Part shown: positions 16,635 to 24,585 of the stretch, in pieces | Position numbering within the stretch: position 1 is the stretch's first letter | Layout of the letters: each line of letters begins with the position of its first letter | From: Streptomyces piniterrae | GTDB taxonomy: Bacteria > Actinomycetota > Actinomycetes > Streptomycetales > Streptomycetaceae | Reading direction: 5' to 3' | DNA: 64,000 nucleotides | Assembly (NCBI RefSeq): GCF_005048155.1 | Contig: NZ_SUMB01000011.1 | Location: 1-64,000, forward strand | The notes under the pieces: model-generated | The model's input: the letters and a program-made list of their open reading frames with translations, nothing else | What the model was told of the DNA's origin: nothing | Database searches by the model: none | Translations under genes and position numbers: made by a program

Positions 16635-17591
16635 ATGTCAGCCCGGACCGAGTGGTCAGAGCGTCCGATCCAGGTGGCGGAGCCACGGACGCTGGAGATC
16701 GAAGAGCCCGTCAGCGCCCTGCAGGTGCGCCTGGTCGGCGGCACCGTCAACGTCGTCGGCACCTCGGAGGGCAGTCCCGCCCGCCTGGAGATCAGCGAGC
16801 TGCACGGCCCCCCGCTCACCGTCTCGTACCGGAAGGGCACCCTGACCATCGCGTACGAGGACCTGCCCTGGCGGGGCTTCCTCAAGTTCCTCGACCGCAA
16901 GGGCTGGAACCGCGGCGCGGTGGTCTCGGTGACCGTCCCGGCCGCCACCCGCGTCGAGGTCGGCACGGTCGGCGCCGGTGCGGTGATCTCCGGCATCTCC
17001 GGGCCTACGGACCTGCGCGGGGTGTCCGGGGACAGCACGCTCGTCGGACTGACCGGACCGGTGCGGGCCGACACCGTGACGGGCAACATCGAGGCGCAGG
17101 CCGTCACCGGCGATCTGGGGTTCCACTCCGTCTCCGGGGAACTGACGGTCATCGACGGCGGGGGCGGCTCGGTGCGCGCGGAGACCGTCAGCGGCGACAT
17201 GGTGCTCGATCTGGATCGCACGGCCAAGGGCACGGACCTCAACCTGACGACGGTCTCCGGAGAGATCGCCATCCGGCTGCCCGACCCGGCGGACGCCAGG
17301 GTGGAGGCCAACACGGCCAGCGGCACGGTCTCCAACGCCTTCGACGATCTGCGGGTCAGCGGCCAGTGGGGCGCCAAGCGGATCACCGGCGCACTCGGCG
17401 CGGGCACCGGCACGCTCAAGGCCACCACGGTCTCCGGCGGACTGGCCCTGCTCCGCCGCCCCGCCTTCGAGGAGCCGCAGGAGACCGACCGGGACAATGA
17501 TCCAGGTGACGGCCCGCACGGCGCCACCGAACCCGCCGCCCCCGCCGATCCCACCGCCCCACCCGCAGATGCAGAGAAGAAGGTGCTCTGA
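16635..17591 (+). CDS. DUF4097 beta-strand repeat protein
   Basis: A 318-residue protein. The ATG at 16635 is 6 nt after a GGGGAGG site. The first ~90 residues are a compact beta domain. The middle is a right-handed beta-helix-like series of short strands with recurring V-S-G and T-V-S-G turns (TVTGNIEAQAVTGDL, TVSGEIAIRL), typical of DUF4097 adhesin-like proteins. The C-terminus is Pro/Ala/Asp-rich. No signal peptide or membrane segment is seen. It is encoded 2 bp before a PadR regulator, a conserved Streptomyces pairing. The role is unknown; an envelope-stress function is only a guess. Confidence 0.88.
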   Translation: MSARTEWSERPIQVAEPRTLEIEEPVSALQVRLVGGTVNVVGTSEGSPARLEISELHGPPLTVSYRKGTLTIAYEDLPWRGFLKFLDRKGWNRGAVVSVTVPAATRVEVGTVGAGAVISGISGPTDLRGVSGDSTLVGLTGPVRADTVTGNIEAQAVTGDLGFHSVSGELTVIDGGGGSVRAETVSGDMVLDLDRTAKGTDLNLTTVSGEIAIRLPDPADARVEANTASGTVSNAFDDLRVSGQWGAKRITGALGAGTGTLKATTVSGGLALLRRPAFEEPQETDRDNDPGDGPHGATEPAAPADPTAPPADAEKKVL

Positions 17592-17593
17592 GC

Positions 17594-18772
17594 ATGCCCC
17601 CCGTCTTCGCCCACGGCCGCCTCCGTCTCTACCTGCTCAAGCTGCTCGACGAGGCCCCCCGGCACGGCTACGAGATCATCCGCCTCCTGGAGGAGCGCTT
17701 CCAGGGCCTCTACGCCCCCTCCGCCGGCACGGTCTACCCGAGGCTGGCGAAGCTGGAGGCCGAGGGCCTGGTCACACACGCCACCGAGGGCGGCCGCAAG
17801 GTCTATTCGATCACCGACGCCGGGCGGTCCGAACTCGCCGACCGCGGCGGCGAGTTGGCCGACCTGGAGATGGAGATCCGTGAGTCGGTCGCGGCGCTGG
17901 CCTCCGACATCCGCGCGGACGTGAGCGGTTCGGCGCGGGATCTGCGCCGCGAGATCCGGGAGGCGGCACAGCAGGCCCGCGGCGGCTCCGGCGCGGGCGC
18001 GGCGGGATCCCGGAAGGCCGGGCGGACCGGGACGAAGGGCGCCGGGGACGACGGCACCCTCGGCCCCTACCCGGAGTACTCGGACTACTTCGGCGACGGG
18101 GCGTACGGCGACAAGGAGGCCTGGCGGCAGGCGAAGGAGGAGTTCCGCCGCGCCAAGGAGGAGTGGAAGGAACAGGCCCGCCGCGCCAAGGAGGAGAGCC
18201 GCCGAGCCAAGCAGGACGCCCAGCGGGCCCGCAAGCAGGCGCGGGACGCGCAGGCGTTCGCGCGCGAGGAGGTCCAGCGGGTCATCAAGCGCGTCCAGGA
18301 GCAGACCCAGGACCACGTACGCACCGGCGACTGGTCGGGCGTGGTGCGCGAGGCGCTGTCCGAGGTGTCCCGCGAGTTCGGCCGCTTCACGGGCGGCGAG
18401 TCCGGCGCCGGGCGGGGCGGCGCCGAGGGCGCGCCCCGGGAGACGGCCGAACGCGTCGACCTGCTGAAGGACGGCGAGGAGGCCGAGCGCGCCGCCGGCG
18501 CGGCGGAGGCCGGGGCGGCCGAGGGCCACGCGGCCGAGGCGCCGCCGGCCCCCGCCTGGGCGGGCGAGCCGGGCAGCGGCGACCCGGCCCGCGACTTCGA
18601 CCGTCTGCTGGACCGTTTCCGCGACGACCTCCGGGACGCGGCCCGCGACCACGGCGTCACCGCGGAACAGCTGAGGGAATCCCGCCGCCGCCTGTCGACG
18701 GCCGCCGCCCACATCGGCGCCCTGCTCCGCGACCCGAAGCGCTACTCCTCCCTGGCGGATCCGGACGAGTAG
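17594..18772 (+). CDS. PadR family transcriptional regulator with long charged C-terminus
   Basis: A 392-residue protein. Residues ~8-85 are a PadR winged helix (LYLLKLLDEAPRHGYEIIRLL, then SAGTVYPRLAKLEAEGLV). The rest is unusual: a helical dimerisation segment, then an Arg/Lys/Glu/Ala-rich coiled-coil stretch (residues ~170-245), an Ala/Glu-rich linker and a C-terminal helical domain. Typical PadR proteins are 110-200 residues long. The gene starts 2 bp after DUF4097 and is surely cotranscribed; the palindrome at 16538 is the likely binding site. Confidence 0.9.
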   Translation: MPPVFAHGRLRLYLLKLLDEAPRHGYEIIRLLEERFQGLYAPSAGTVYPRLAKLEAEGLVTHATEGGRKVYSITDAGRSELADRGGELADLEMEIRESVAALASDIRADVSGSARDLRREIREAAQQARGGSGAGAAGSRKAGRTGTKGAGDDGTLGPYPEYSDYFGDGAYGDKEAWRQAKEEFRRAKEEWKEQARRAKEESRRAKQDAQRARKQARDAQAFAREEVQRVIKRVQEQTQDHVRTGDWSGVVREALSEVSREFGRFTGGESGAGRGGAEGAPRETAERVDLLKDGEEAERAAGAAEAGAAEGHAAEAPPAPAWAGEPGSGDPARDFDRLLDRFRDDLRDAARDHGVTAEQLRESRRRLSTAAAHIGALLRDPKRYSSLADPDE

Positions 18773-18839
18773 AGCGACGGGCGGAAACGACGAGCAGAGC
18801 GGGGATCCGCAACCGGCGTCGCCGGCCGCGGCGGTACCC

Positions 18840-18863
18840 GGCGCCGGCCCTACCGCCGGCGCC
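18840..18863. terminator. Short hairpin between convergent padR and serine hydrolase genes
   Basis: A 9-bp stem GGCGCCGGC/GCCGGCGCC with a 6-nt loop, 67 bp after the padR stop and 15 bp before the stop of the opposing gene. Confidence 0.45.
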
Positions 18864-18878
18864 CTCCCGCCGCCCCCG

Positions 18879-20027
18879 TCAGCCGGCCCCCACACACCCC
18901 CGTACCGCCGCGACCAGCCGCTCGGTGCGCTCGTCGCCGCGGGCGCCCATCCGGTTGGCGGTGTAGGCGAAACCGACGCCGAACTCGTCGTCGCCGAACG
19001 CGAACTGGGCGCCGCCTGCGCCGTCGTTGCCGAAGCTGCGCGGGCCGAGCGTGCGGCGGAACGGGCAGTCGACGAGGAAGCCGGTGCCCCAGCGCGCGCC
19101 CAGGTCGGGGAAGCCCGACCAGGACGCGCCGCCGGACCGTTCCGTGACGGCGTCGGTGACGGTGTCCGCGGCGAGCAGCCGCGGCGCGCCGTCGACCCCG
19201 GTGGCGGCCGCCGCGTACAGGGTCGCCAGGCCGCGCGCCGTGGAGACCGCGCCGGCGCCGGGGAACTCCGCGGTCAGCAGCGCGGGCGAGTTCCAGCCAT
19301 GCGGATCGTCGACGCCGGGGAAGACGAGCGCGCCGTTCATGGTCACCGCCCGGATGGGCAGCAGGTCGGCGTCCGGCAGGGGCCCGCGTCCCTCGCCCTC
19401 GACGAGCCGGGCCAGCCGCGGGACTTCCTCCTGCGGGACGCCGATCCAGGTGCCCAGGCCCAGCGCGTCGCCGATGGTCGTGCGGAAGTACGCACCCGGG
19501 GTGAGGCCCGTGATGCGCCGGATCACCTCACCGACCGCGAAGCCGAAGACATGCGCGTGGTACTCGTACGCGGTGCCCGGTTCGTACAGCGGCGGCTGCT
19601 CCTCCAGGGCGCGGATCACCGGTTCCCAGGCGGTCAGCTCCTGGAAGGTCAGCTTCCGCTCGACGAGGGGGATGCCGGCGGTGTTCGCCAGCACCATCCG
19701 GGTGGTGATCCGCTCCTTGCCGTGCCGCGCGAACTCGGGCCAGTACGCGGCCATCGGGGCGTCCAGATCCAGGCGCCCCTCCTGTGCGAGCACCAGGGCC
19801 GAGATGCTCACGATGCCCTTGCCGCTGGACATGACCGGAACCGGCGTGTCCGCCTCCCACGGCCGCCCGGTGCGGTCGTCGGCGGTGCCGCCCCACAGGT
19901 CCACGACCTTCCGGCCGTCCACGAACACGGCGACGGCCGCGCCGAGTTCGCCCCGCTCGGTGAAGTTCCGGGCGAACTCGTCCGCGACGGGCCCGAATCC
20001 TTCGTCGGCCTCTCCGTTGGTCCTCAC
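18879..20027 (-). CDS. Serine hydrolase (beta-lactamase/esterase EstB family)
   Basis: About 382 residues. I favour the GTG at 20027, with a GAGGAAGAGAG site 8 nt upstream; an in-frame start at 20066 would add 13 basic residues. The nucleophile motif SSGK (in PVMSSGKGIVS) is the class C beta-lactamase/DD-peptidase S-x-x-K, and YEYHAH supplies the Tyr of the second motif. PLYEPGTAYEYHAHVFG and FGNDGAGGAQFAFGDDE are typical of the family. There is no signal peptide, so it is probably a cytoplasmic esterase or peptidase of unknown substrate rather than a beta-lactamase. It stands alone between convergent and divergent neighbours. Confidence 0.9.
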   Translation of the reverse strand: MRTNGEADEGFGPVADEFARNFTERGELGAAVAVFVDGRKVVDLWGGTADDRTGRPWEADTPVPVMSSGKGIVSISALVLAQEGRLDLDAPMAAYWPEFARHGKERITTRMVLANTAGIPLVERKLTFQELTAWEPVIRALEEQPPLYEPGTAYEYHAHVFGFAVGEVIRRITGLTPGAYFRTTIGDALGLGTWIGVPQEEVPRLARLVEGEGRGPLPDADLLPIRAVTMNGALVFPGVDDPHGWNSPALLTAEFPGAGAVSTARGLATLYAAAATGVDGAPRLLAADTVTDAVTERSGGASWSGFPDLGARWGTGFLVDCPFRRTLGPRSFGNDGAGGAQFAFGDDEFGVGFAYTANRMGARGDERTERLVAAVRGCVGAG

Positions 20028-20439
20028 CGTGCGCGCTCTCTTCCTCACCTCGGCGGCGGGTCCCACGCGGTCCGCATGGCCCGCCGACCGTCAACCGTCG
20101 GCTCATCGCTCTTGACCGCAGGCCGGCGGCGGTACGCCGGCAGCCGTTGGCCGGGTCACGATACGCAGGGTGACCGCACCGGTTCGAGCGATTTTCCGGG
20201 TGGCCGGAACCCGCGCCCGCCTCCGGACCCAACCACCATGCCATTACGGAGAGTTGCCCCCTGGCGGGCTGGATTCACCGCCCGTAATCGGGGAACTCGA
20301 CTGTCGTACGGTCTTTCGTCCGGCCCCGGGCCCGGGGGTGCCCCAGCCGCCGATTCCGCGGACCCACGGCCGTCCACAGGACTACGGTCACCGCCAACTC
20401 ATCCTGTCTGCACGCATCGTGAAGGCCATAGGTGAAGCG
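20028..20439. other. 412-bp divergent intergenic region
   Basis: No supported gene. A 6-bp dyad GGTCAC/GTGACC with a 10-bp spacer lies at 20154-20175 and is a possible operator. The region must hold the promoters for the serine hydrolase (minus) and the SCO6745-family gene (plus). Confidence 0.35.
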
Positions 20440-21375
20440 ATGTCGGAATACCTCGCGGTCGCCCGCCGGATGTGGCGCCAGCTCGAACCGCTGCACGCCA
20501 CGCTCTACTTCGCTCCCGAGGCCCGTCAGGTCGTCTCGGATCTCGGCTATGACGTCACGTCCCGATGGCCGGGCTACTTCGCCTGGCGGACGGCCCCATT
20601 GGGCGCCGCCGGACCCGAGCTGGTGGCCGCCACGTACTACAGCTTCAGCCCGCGGCTGGTCGCCCGGTACGTACCGCAGATCTGGACCACCGCCGACCCG
20701 GCCAAGGTGCTGGACGCCAGGCTGCTCGCCATGGACCGCGTGCTGACCGCCCTCATCGGCGACCGGCTGAGCGGCGCGCAGCTCGCCGAAGCGGCCCGGC
20801 TGGCGCGCCAGGCCGCCGAGAACGCCGGCCCCGCGGCCCGTCCGCTGGCCGCCGCCAACCGGGACCTGCCCTGGCCGGACGCCCCGCATCTGGTGCTCTG
20901 GCAGGCCGCGACGGTGCTGCGCGAACACCGCGGGGACGGCCATCTGGCGGCGCTGCTGACCTACGGGCTCGATCCCTGCGAGGCCCTGGTGTCGTTCGCC
21001 GCGATCGGCGCCGCGCCGGCCGACGACTTCAGGGGGCGCGGCTGGAGCGCGCAGGAGTGGAGCGACGCCCGGCACCGGCTGGCCGCCCGCGGCTGGATCG
21101 CCCCGGACGGCAGCGCCACCACGCGCGCCCGCAAGGAGCGCGACGCGATCGAGCGGATGACGGACCGGCTGGCCGCCGGCCCCTGGCGGGCGCTGGGCCG
21201 GGCCCGCGCCGAGCGCCTCGCCCACCTGCTCAGCCCGCTGCTCGCCGCGGTCTTCGAGGCGGGCTATCTGCCACGGCGCAGCACCCTGGGGATCGACACG
21301 GTCAAGGTCGGATACCCGTACCGGGCCCAGCTGTTCACGGAGCGGCCGGACACCTGCGGGACGGCGGGGCGGTAG
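20440..21375 (+). CDS. SCO6745 family protein
   Basis: A 311-residue protein. The ATG at 20440 follows GGTGAA closely; a GTG 21 bp upstream is an alternative. The N-terminal MWRQLEPLHATLYFAPEA and the later GYFAWRTAPLG and YYSFSPRLV blocks match the SCO6745/SalK-type family found across actinobacteria. The fold is mainly helical, with a winged-helix-like segment near residues 205-235 (GWSAQEWSDARHRLAARGWI). The biochemical role is unestablished, though some relatives sit in antibiotic clusters. It converges on the TetR gene with only 36 bp between them. Confidence 0.88.
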   Translation: MSEYLAVARRMWRQLEPLHATLYFAPEARQVVSDLGYDVTSRWPGYFAWRTAPLGAAGPELVAATYYSFSPRLVARYVPQIWTTADPAKVLDARLLAMDRVLTALIGDRLSGAQLAEAARLARQAAENAGPAARPLAAANRDLPWPDAPHLVLWQAATVLREHRGDGHLAALLTYGLDPCEALVSFAAIGAAPADDFRGRGWSAQEWSDARHRLAARGWIAPDGSATTRARKERDAIERMTDRLAAGPWRALGRARAERLAHLLSPLLAAVFEAGYLPRRSTLGIDTVKVGYPYRAQLFTERPDTCGTAGR

Positions 21376-21411
21376 TAGCGGCGCGGCGGCGCCGCCCACG
21401 GGGCAACACCC

Positions 21412-22188
21412 CTACGCCGGCCCCAGGATCCGGTCGAGGTGGTAGTCGACCGTGCGCCACACCTCGGCCATCGTGCGGCGGCCGTGCAGCACGTCCAGGC
21501 CGAGCCCCGTGACGCCCGACACCAGCAGATCCGCCTCGCGCCAGGGGTCGAGCCCGCTCTCCAGCCCGCCGTCCGGACCCGCCTGCCGGATCAGGGCGGC
21601 GACCAGTTCCTCCAGCGGCTGCTCGCTGTGCAGAAACACCTCGGCCAGCGCGGGATCGGTCAGGCTGCGGACGTAGTACGCGACGAAGACCCGTAGGGCC
21701 ATTCGCCGTTGGGCGTCCAGGGGCAGAAACTCCCCCAATACGGTCCTCAGCATCGCGCGGGGGTCCGTGGGGTCCGGCAGCCGCGCCACCCGGGCGCGCG
21801 CCCGCGCCTCGTTCTCCTCGTGCAGCAGCCGCAGCGCCTCGACCAGCAGCCGGTGTTTGCTGCCGAAGGCGTACTGCACCACCCGCAGCGACACGCCGGC
21901 CTCGGCTGCGATCTCGCGCATGCTCGCCGATTCCAGCCCGCGCCCGGCCGCGATCCGCCAGACCGCCTCGGCGATCTCCCGCCGCCGCCCGGCCGCGGCG
22001 GGGGTGACGGTGGCCGGCGCCGCGGCACCCTTCGGCACCACGGCCGGTGCCGCGCGCTCCTTCTTCCGGCGGCGGTACGCCTTCGCCTGACAGCTCCGCG
22101 AGCAGTAGGCCGGCGGCCGCCCCCGCTCCGCCGCGGGCAGCCGCGCCCCACACACCCGGCACCCGCCCACACCCTTTTCGTCACGCAC
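21412..22188 (-). CDS. TetR family regulator with N-terminal zinc-knuckle
   Basis: A 258-residue protein starting GTG. Four cysteines at residues 10, 13, 29 and 33 (CX2C-X15-CX3C), followed by AKAYRRRKKER, form a probable zinc finger like those predicted in CGNR or parasporal-type proteins. A Pro/Ala linker follows, then a TetR helix-turn-helix (SMREIAAEAGVSLRVVQYAF) and a ligand-binding helical domain. Most TetR proteins lack the zinc module. It is divergent from the small membrane protein gene, with a short dyad between them. Confidence 0.9.
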   Translation of the reverse strand: MRDEKGVGGCRVCGARLPAAERGRPPAYCSRSCQAKAYRRRKKERAAPAVVPKGAAAPATVTPAAAGRRREIAEAVWRIAAGRGLESASMREIAAEAGVSLRVVQYAFGSKHRLLVEALRLLHEENEARARARVARLPDPTDPRAMLRTVLGEFLPLDAQRRMALRVFVAYYVRSLTDPALAEVFLHSEQPLEELVAALIRQAGPDGGLESGLDPWREADLLVSGVTGLGLDVLHGRRTMAEVWRTVDYHLDRILGPA

Positions 22189-22279
22189 CAGGCCAGCCTA
22201 TCGCACCCGAAAGATCGTGACGAATATCAGAGATTCACAAGCCAGTCAAGGAAAAACATCGATTCAGCACGGCTTCATT

Positions 22280-22293
22280 GATACAGTCGTATC
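22280..22293. promoter_or_regulatory. Candidate operator dyad in the divergent gap
   Basis: The inverted repeat GATAC-AGTC-GTATC lies 92 bp upstream of the TetR start and 94 bp upstream of the small membrane gene start. The size and position suit a TetR operator, but the arms are only 5 bp. Confidence 0.35.
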
Positions 22294-22386
22294 CATCGCA
22301 TCCGCCGCATGCGCCGTATCCACGGCCGCGACGGCGGCGGCACGGGCGTCGCCCGGCGTCCGGCACACCTACGGGAGGAATGCATC

Positions 22387-22647
22387 GTGGACGAGGGCTG
22401 GTACCGGCTGCTGAGTGTTCTGACGGCCTTCGCGGGCATCTGGGAGGGACCGCTGGCGATCACCTACCGACTGGTCTCGGGCGACGACGGCACCCCGCTG
22501 CGGGCCGCCAACTACCTTCCAGGACCGTGGTGTTACCTCGTCGCGGTGGCCGCCGCGCTGGTGGCCTTCGCCGTGCTGGCGGTCCTCGACAACGGCCGCA
22601 AGAAGGCGCTGGCCCGCCAGGCGGAGACCACCGCCGACGCCCGCTGA
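22387..22647 (+). CDS. Small membrane protein of unknown function
   Basis: An 86-residue protein. The GTG at 22387 sits 8 nt after GGAGG. There is one hydrophobic segment near the start (YRLLSVLTAFAGIWEG) and one strong transmembrane helix later (WCYLVAVAAALVAFAVLAVL), followed by a basic tail. I do not recognise a family. It is divergent from the zinc-knuckle TetR gene, which may control it. Confidence 0.7.
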   Translation: MDEGWYRLLSVLTAFAGIWEGPLAITYRLVSGDDGTPLRAANYLPGPWCYLVAVAAALVAFAVLAVLDNGRKKALARQAETTADAR

Positions 22648-22657
22648 GGCGCAGCCC

Positions 22658-22692
22658 GCGCGGCCGCCCGTGCGTTGCGCACACGGCCGCGC
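22658..22692. terminator. Bipartite hairpin between convergent genes
   Basis: An outer 9-bp stem GCGCGGCCG/CGGCCGCGC encloses an inner GTGCG/CGCAC stem with a TTG loop. It lies between the small membrane gene and hutD stops. Confidence 0.65.
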
Positions 22693-22704
22693 CGAGCGGC
22701 CCGC

Positions 22705-23322
22705 TCAGCCGTGCCGCACCGTCAACGCGATCACCGCGGCGACCCCGTCGGTACGAAGAACCGTCCCCGCCCCCGCCGCCGTCAGCAGCGCCGCGTCGAA
22801 CCGCTCCAGCCGCACGGCCGGCTCACCCAGTTCCGTATGTCCCTCCACGGCGACCACGACGACGGGCCCGCCGGCCGGCACCACCCCGCTCCCCCGCACC
22901 ATCTCCACCGTCGCCCCCGCGCGCCCCTCACGGAGCATCACATTGAGGTTGACGACCGGCCCGTCCAGCAGCCGGCCCTCGGTGGCCGCACCGCCGGGGA
23001 AGGCGAACGGGTGGTGGCGGCCGGGGAGCGGCCGCGGGCTGCCGTCCACCGTCAGCTCGATGCCGGCGCCGTCGACGACCGTGAGGATCCGCCGTACGCC
23101 GGGCAGCGGGGAGTACGGACCGTCGCGGGTCACGTCGGCGAGGCTCACCCGCCAGTCGAAGGTGTCCCAGCCGGCGCCGGGCGGGTGGACGGCGACCTCG
23201 CGGGTCACCCCGCCGCCGTTGCTCCAGGGCGAGGCGACGCGACCGGCCGCCCTCAGGATCCGCATCCCGCCCGTCCCGGCTCCGTCCGACTCGCCGCCAC
23301 CCGTTCCGCCGCCGTCCGGCAT
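22705..23322 (-). CDS. hutD: HutD family protein
   Basis: A 205-residue protein. The start is placed at the ATG at 23322, 12 bp after the upstream oxidoreductase stop; an internal ATG at 23265 would match shorter homologues. The core reads ASPWSNGGGVTREVAV and DWRVSLADVTRDGPYSPLPG, the cupin-like HutD signature. HutD accompanies histidine utilisation in many bacteria, possibly as a metabolite-sensing limiter, but no hut genes are visible here. It is probably cotranscribed with the oxidoreductase upstream. Confidence 0.9.
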   Translation of the reverse strand: MPDGGGTGGGESDGAGTGGMRILRAAGRVASPWSNGGGVTREVAVHPPGAGWDTFDWRVSLADVTRDGPYSPLPGVRRILTVVDGAGIELTVDGSPRPLPGRHHPFAFPGGAATEGRLLDGPVVNLNVMLREGRAGATVEMVRGSGVVPAGGPVVVVAVEGHTELGEPAVRLERFDAALLTAAGAGTVLRTDGVAAVIALTVRHG

Positions 23323-23333
23323 CGCCTGCCGCC

Positions 23334-24296
23334 TCAGACCGTCAGGACGACCTTGCCGAACAGATCGCCCTGCGCCATCTTCGCGAAGCCCTCGCGCGCC
23401 TGGTCCAGGGGCAGCAGCGAGTCGATGACCGGCCGGACGCCCTTGGCCGCGCAGAAGCTCAGCAGCGAGGCCAGCTCCTCCTTGCTGCCCATCGTGGAGC
23501 CGACGACCTTGAGCTCCAGGAAGAAGATCCGGTTGAGCTCGCCGTTCTTGGGGGTGTAGCCGCTGGTGGCGCCCGAGATCACCAGCGAGCCACCGGGCTT
23601 GAGCGACTTGACGGAGTGCGACCAGGTGGCGGCGCCGACCGTCTCGATCACCGCGTCCACCCGATGCGGCAGCCGCTCGCCGCTGGCGAACGCCGCCTCC
23701 GCGCCCAGCTCTTCGGCGCGCTTGCGCTTGGTCTCGTCCCGGCTGGTGGCGAAGACCCGCAGGCCGGCGGCGGCGCCCAGCACGATCGCGGCGGTCGCGA
23801 CGCCGCCGCCCGCGCCCTGCACCAGGACGCTGTCCCCGGGCCGTACGCCGGCGTTGGTGAACAGCATCCGGTAGGCGGTCAGCCAGGCGGTGGGCAGGCA
23901 GGCGGCCTCCTCGAAGGACAGCTCCTTCGGCTTGGGCAGCACGTTCCAGGTGGGCACGGAGACCTGCTCGGCGAAGGTGCCCTGATAGCGCTCGGTGAGG
24001 ATGGAGCGCGGCTCGCCGGGGCCGACGCCGTGGCCGGTCTGGCCGATGACGGAGTGCAGGACGACCTCGTTGCCGTCCTCGTCGACGCCCGCCGCGTCGC
24101 AGCCGAGAATCATCGGCAGAGATTCCTCGGTGATGCCGACCCCGCGCAGCGTCCACAGGTCGTGGTGGTTGAGGGAGGCGGCCTTGACGTTGACGGTCGT
24201 CCAGCCGGGGCGTGCCTCGGGGGCCGGACGGTCCCCCAGTTCGAGGCCGCTCAGCGGCTGGTCACGGTCGATGCGGGCGGCGTAGGCAGCAAACAT
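23334..24296 (-). CDS. Zinc-binding-type alcohol dehydrogenase / quinone oxidoreductase-like (MDR superfamily)
   Basis: A 320-residue protein; the start is the ATG at 24296 (MFAAYAARID), since the longer ORF reading upstream is Arg-rich and unlike the family. A GroES-like N-terminal domain contains VKAASLNHHDLWTLRG. The Rossmann motif is VQGAGGGVATAAIVLGAA. The GHE-type catalytic zinc motif is not obvious, so it may be a zinc-independent quinone-oxidoreductase-type member using NADPH. The substrate is unknown. A strong hairpin separates it from the malic enzyme gene upstream on the same strand. Confidence 0.9.
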   Translation of the reverse strand: MFAAYAARIDRDQPLSGLELGDRPAPEARPGWTTVNVKAASLNHHDLWTLRGVGITEESLPMILGCDAAGVDEDGNEVVLHSVIGQTGHGVGPGEPRSILTERYQGTFAEQVSVPTWNVLPKPKELSFEEAACLPTAWLTAYRMLFTNAGVRPGDSVLVQGAGGGVATAAIVLGAAAGLRVFATSRDETKRKRAEELGAEAAFASGERLPHRVDAVIETVGAATWSHSVKSLKPGGSLVISGATSGYTPKNGELNRIFFLELKVVGSTMGSKEELASLLSFCAAKGVRPVIDSLLPLDQAREGFAKMAQGDLFGKVVLTV

Positions 24297-24467
24297 GATC
24301 CCAAAGTAGGCCGCGGGTGCCCGTCGCGGTACCGGGCACGGGTGTGACACGCGCCGCGCGCGCACCGGAATGCGGACCGGCCGTGCTCCGACCGACCGCT
24401 GTGCCTCGGCGAGGGCTCCGACCCACCGCCGTGCCCGGCCACGCCCCCAAGGGCAGGCCCTACGACA

Positions 24468-24501
24468 CCGGGCCCGCACCCCATCACTGGTGCGGGCCCG
24501 G
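24468..24501 (-). terminator. Terminator of malic enzyme gene
   Basis: A perfect 13-bp stem CCGGGCCCGCACC/GGTGCGGGCCCGG with an 8-nt loop lies 84 bp beyond the malic enzyme stop, in the gap before the next minus-strand gene. Confidence 0.8.
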
Positions 24502-24585
24502 CCCGTTGACGCTGTTCTCCTGCCCGGTGACGTACGCGCCGTGCTCCGGGCCCGTAAGCCGGCCGCCTGGCGCCGTATGTCCCGG

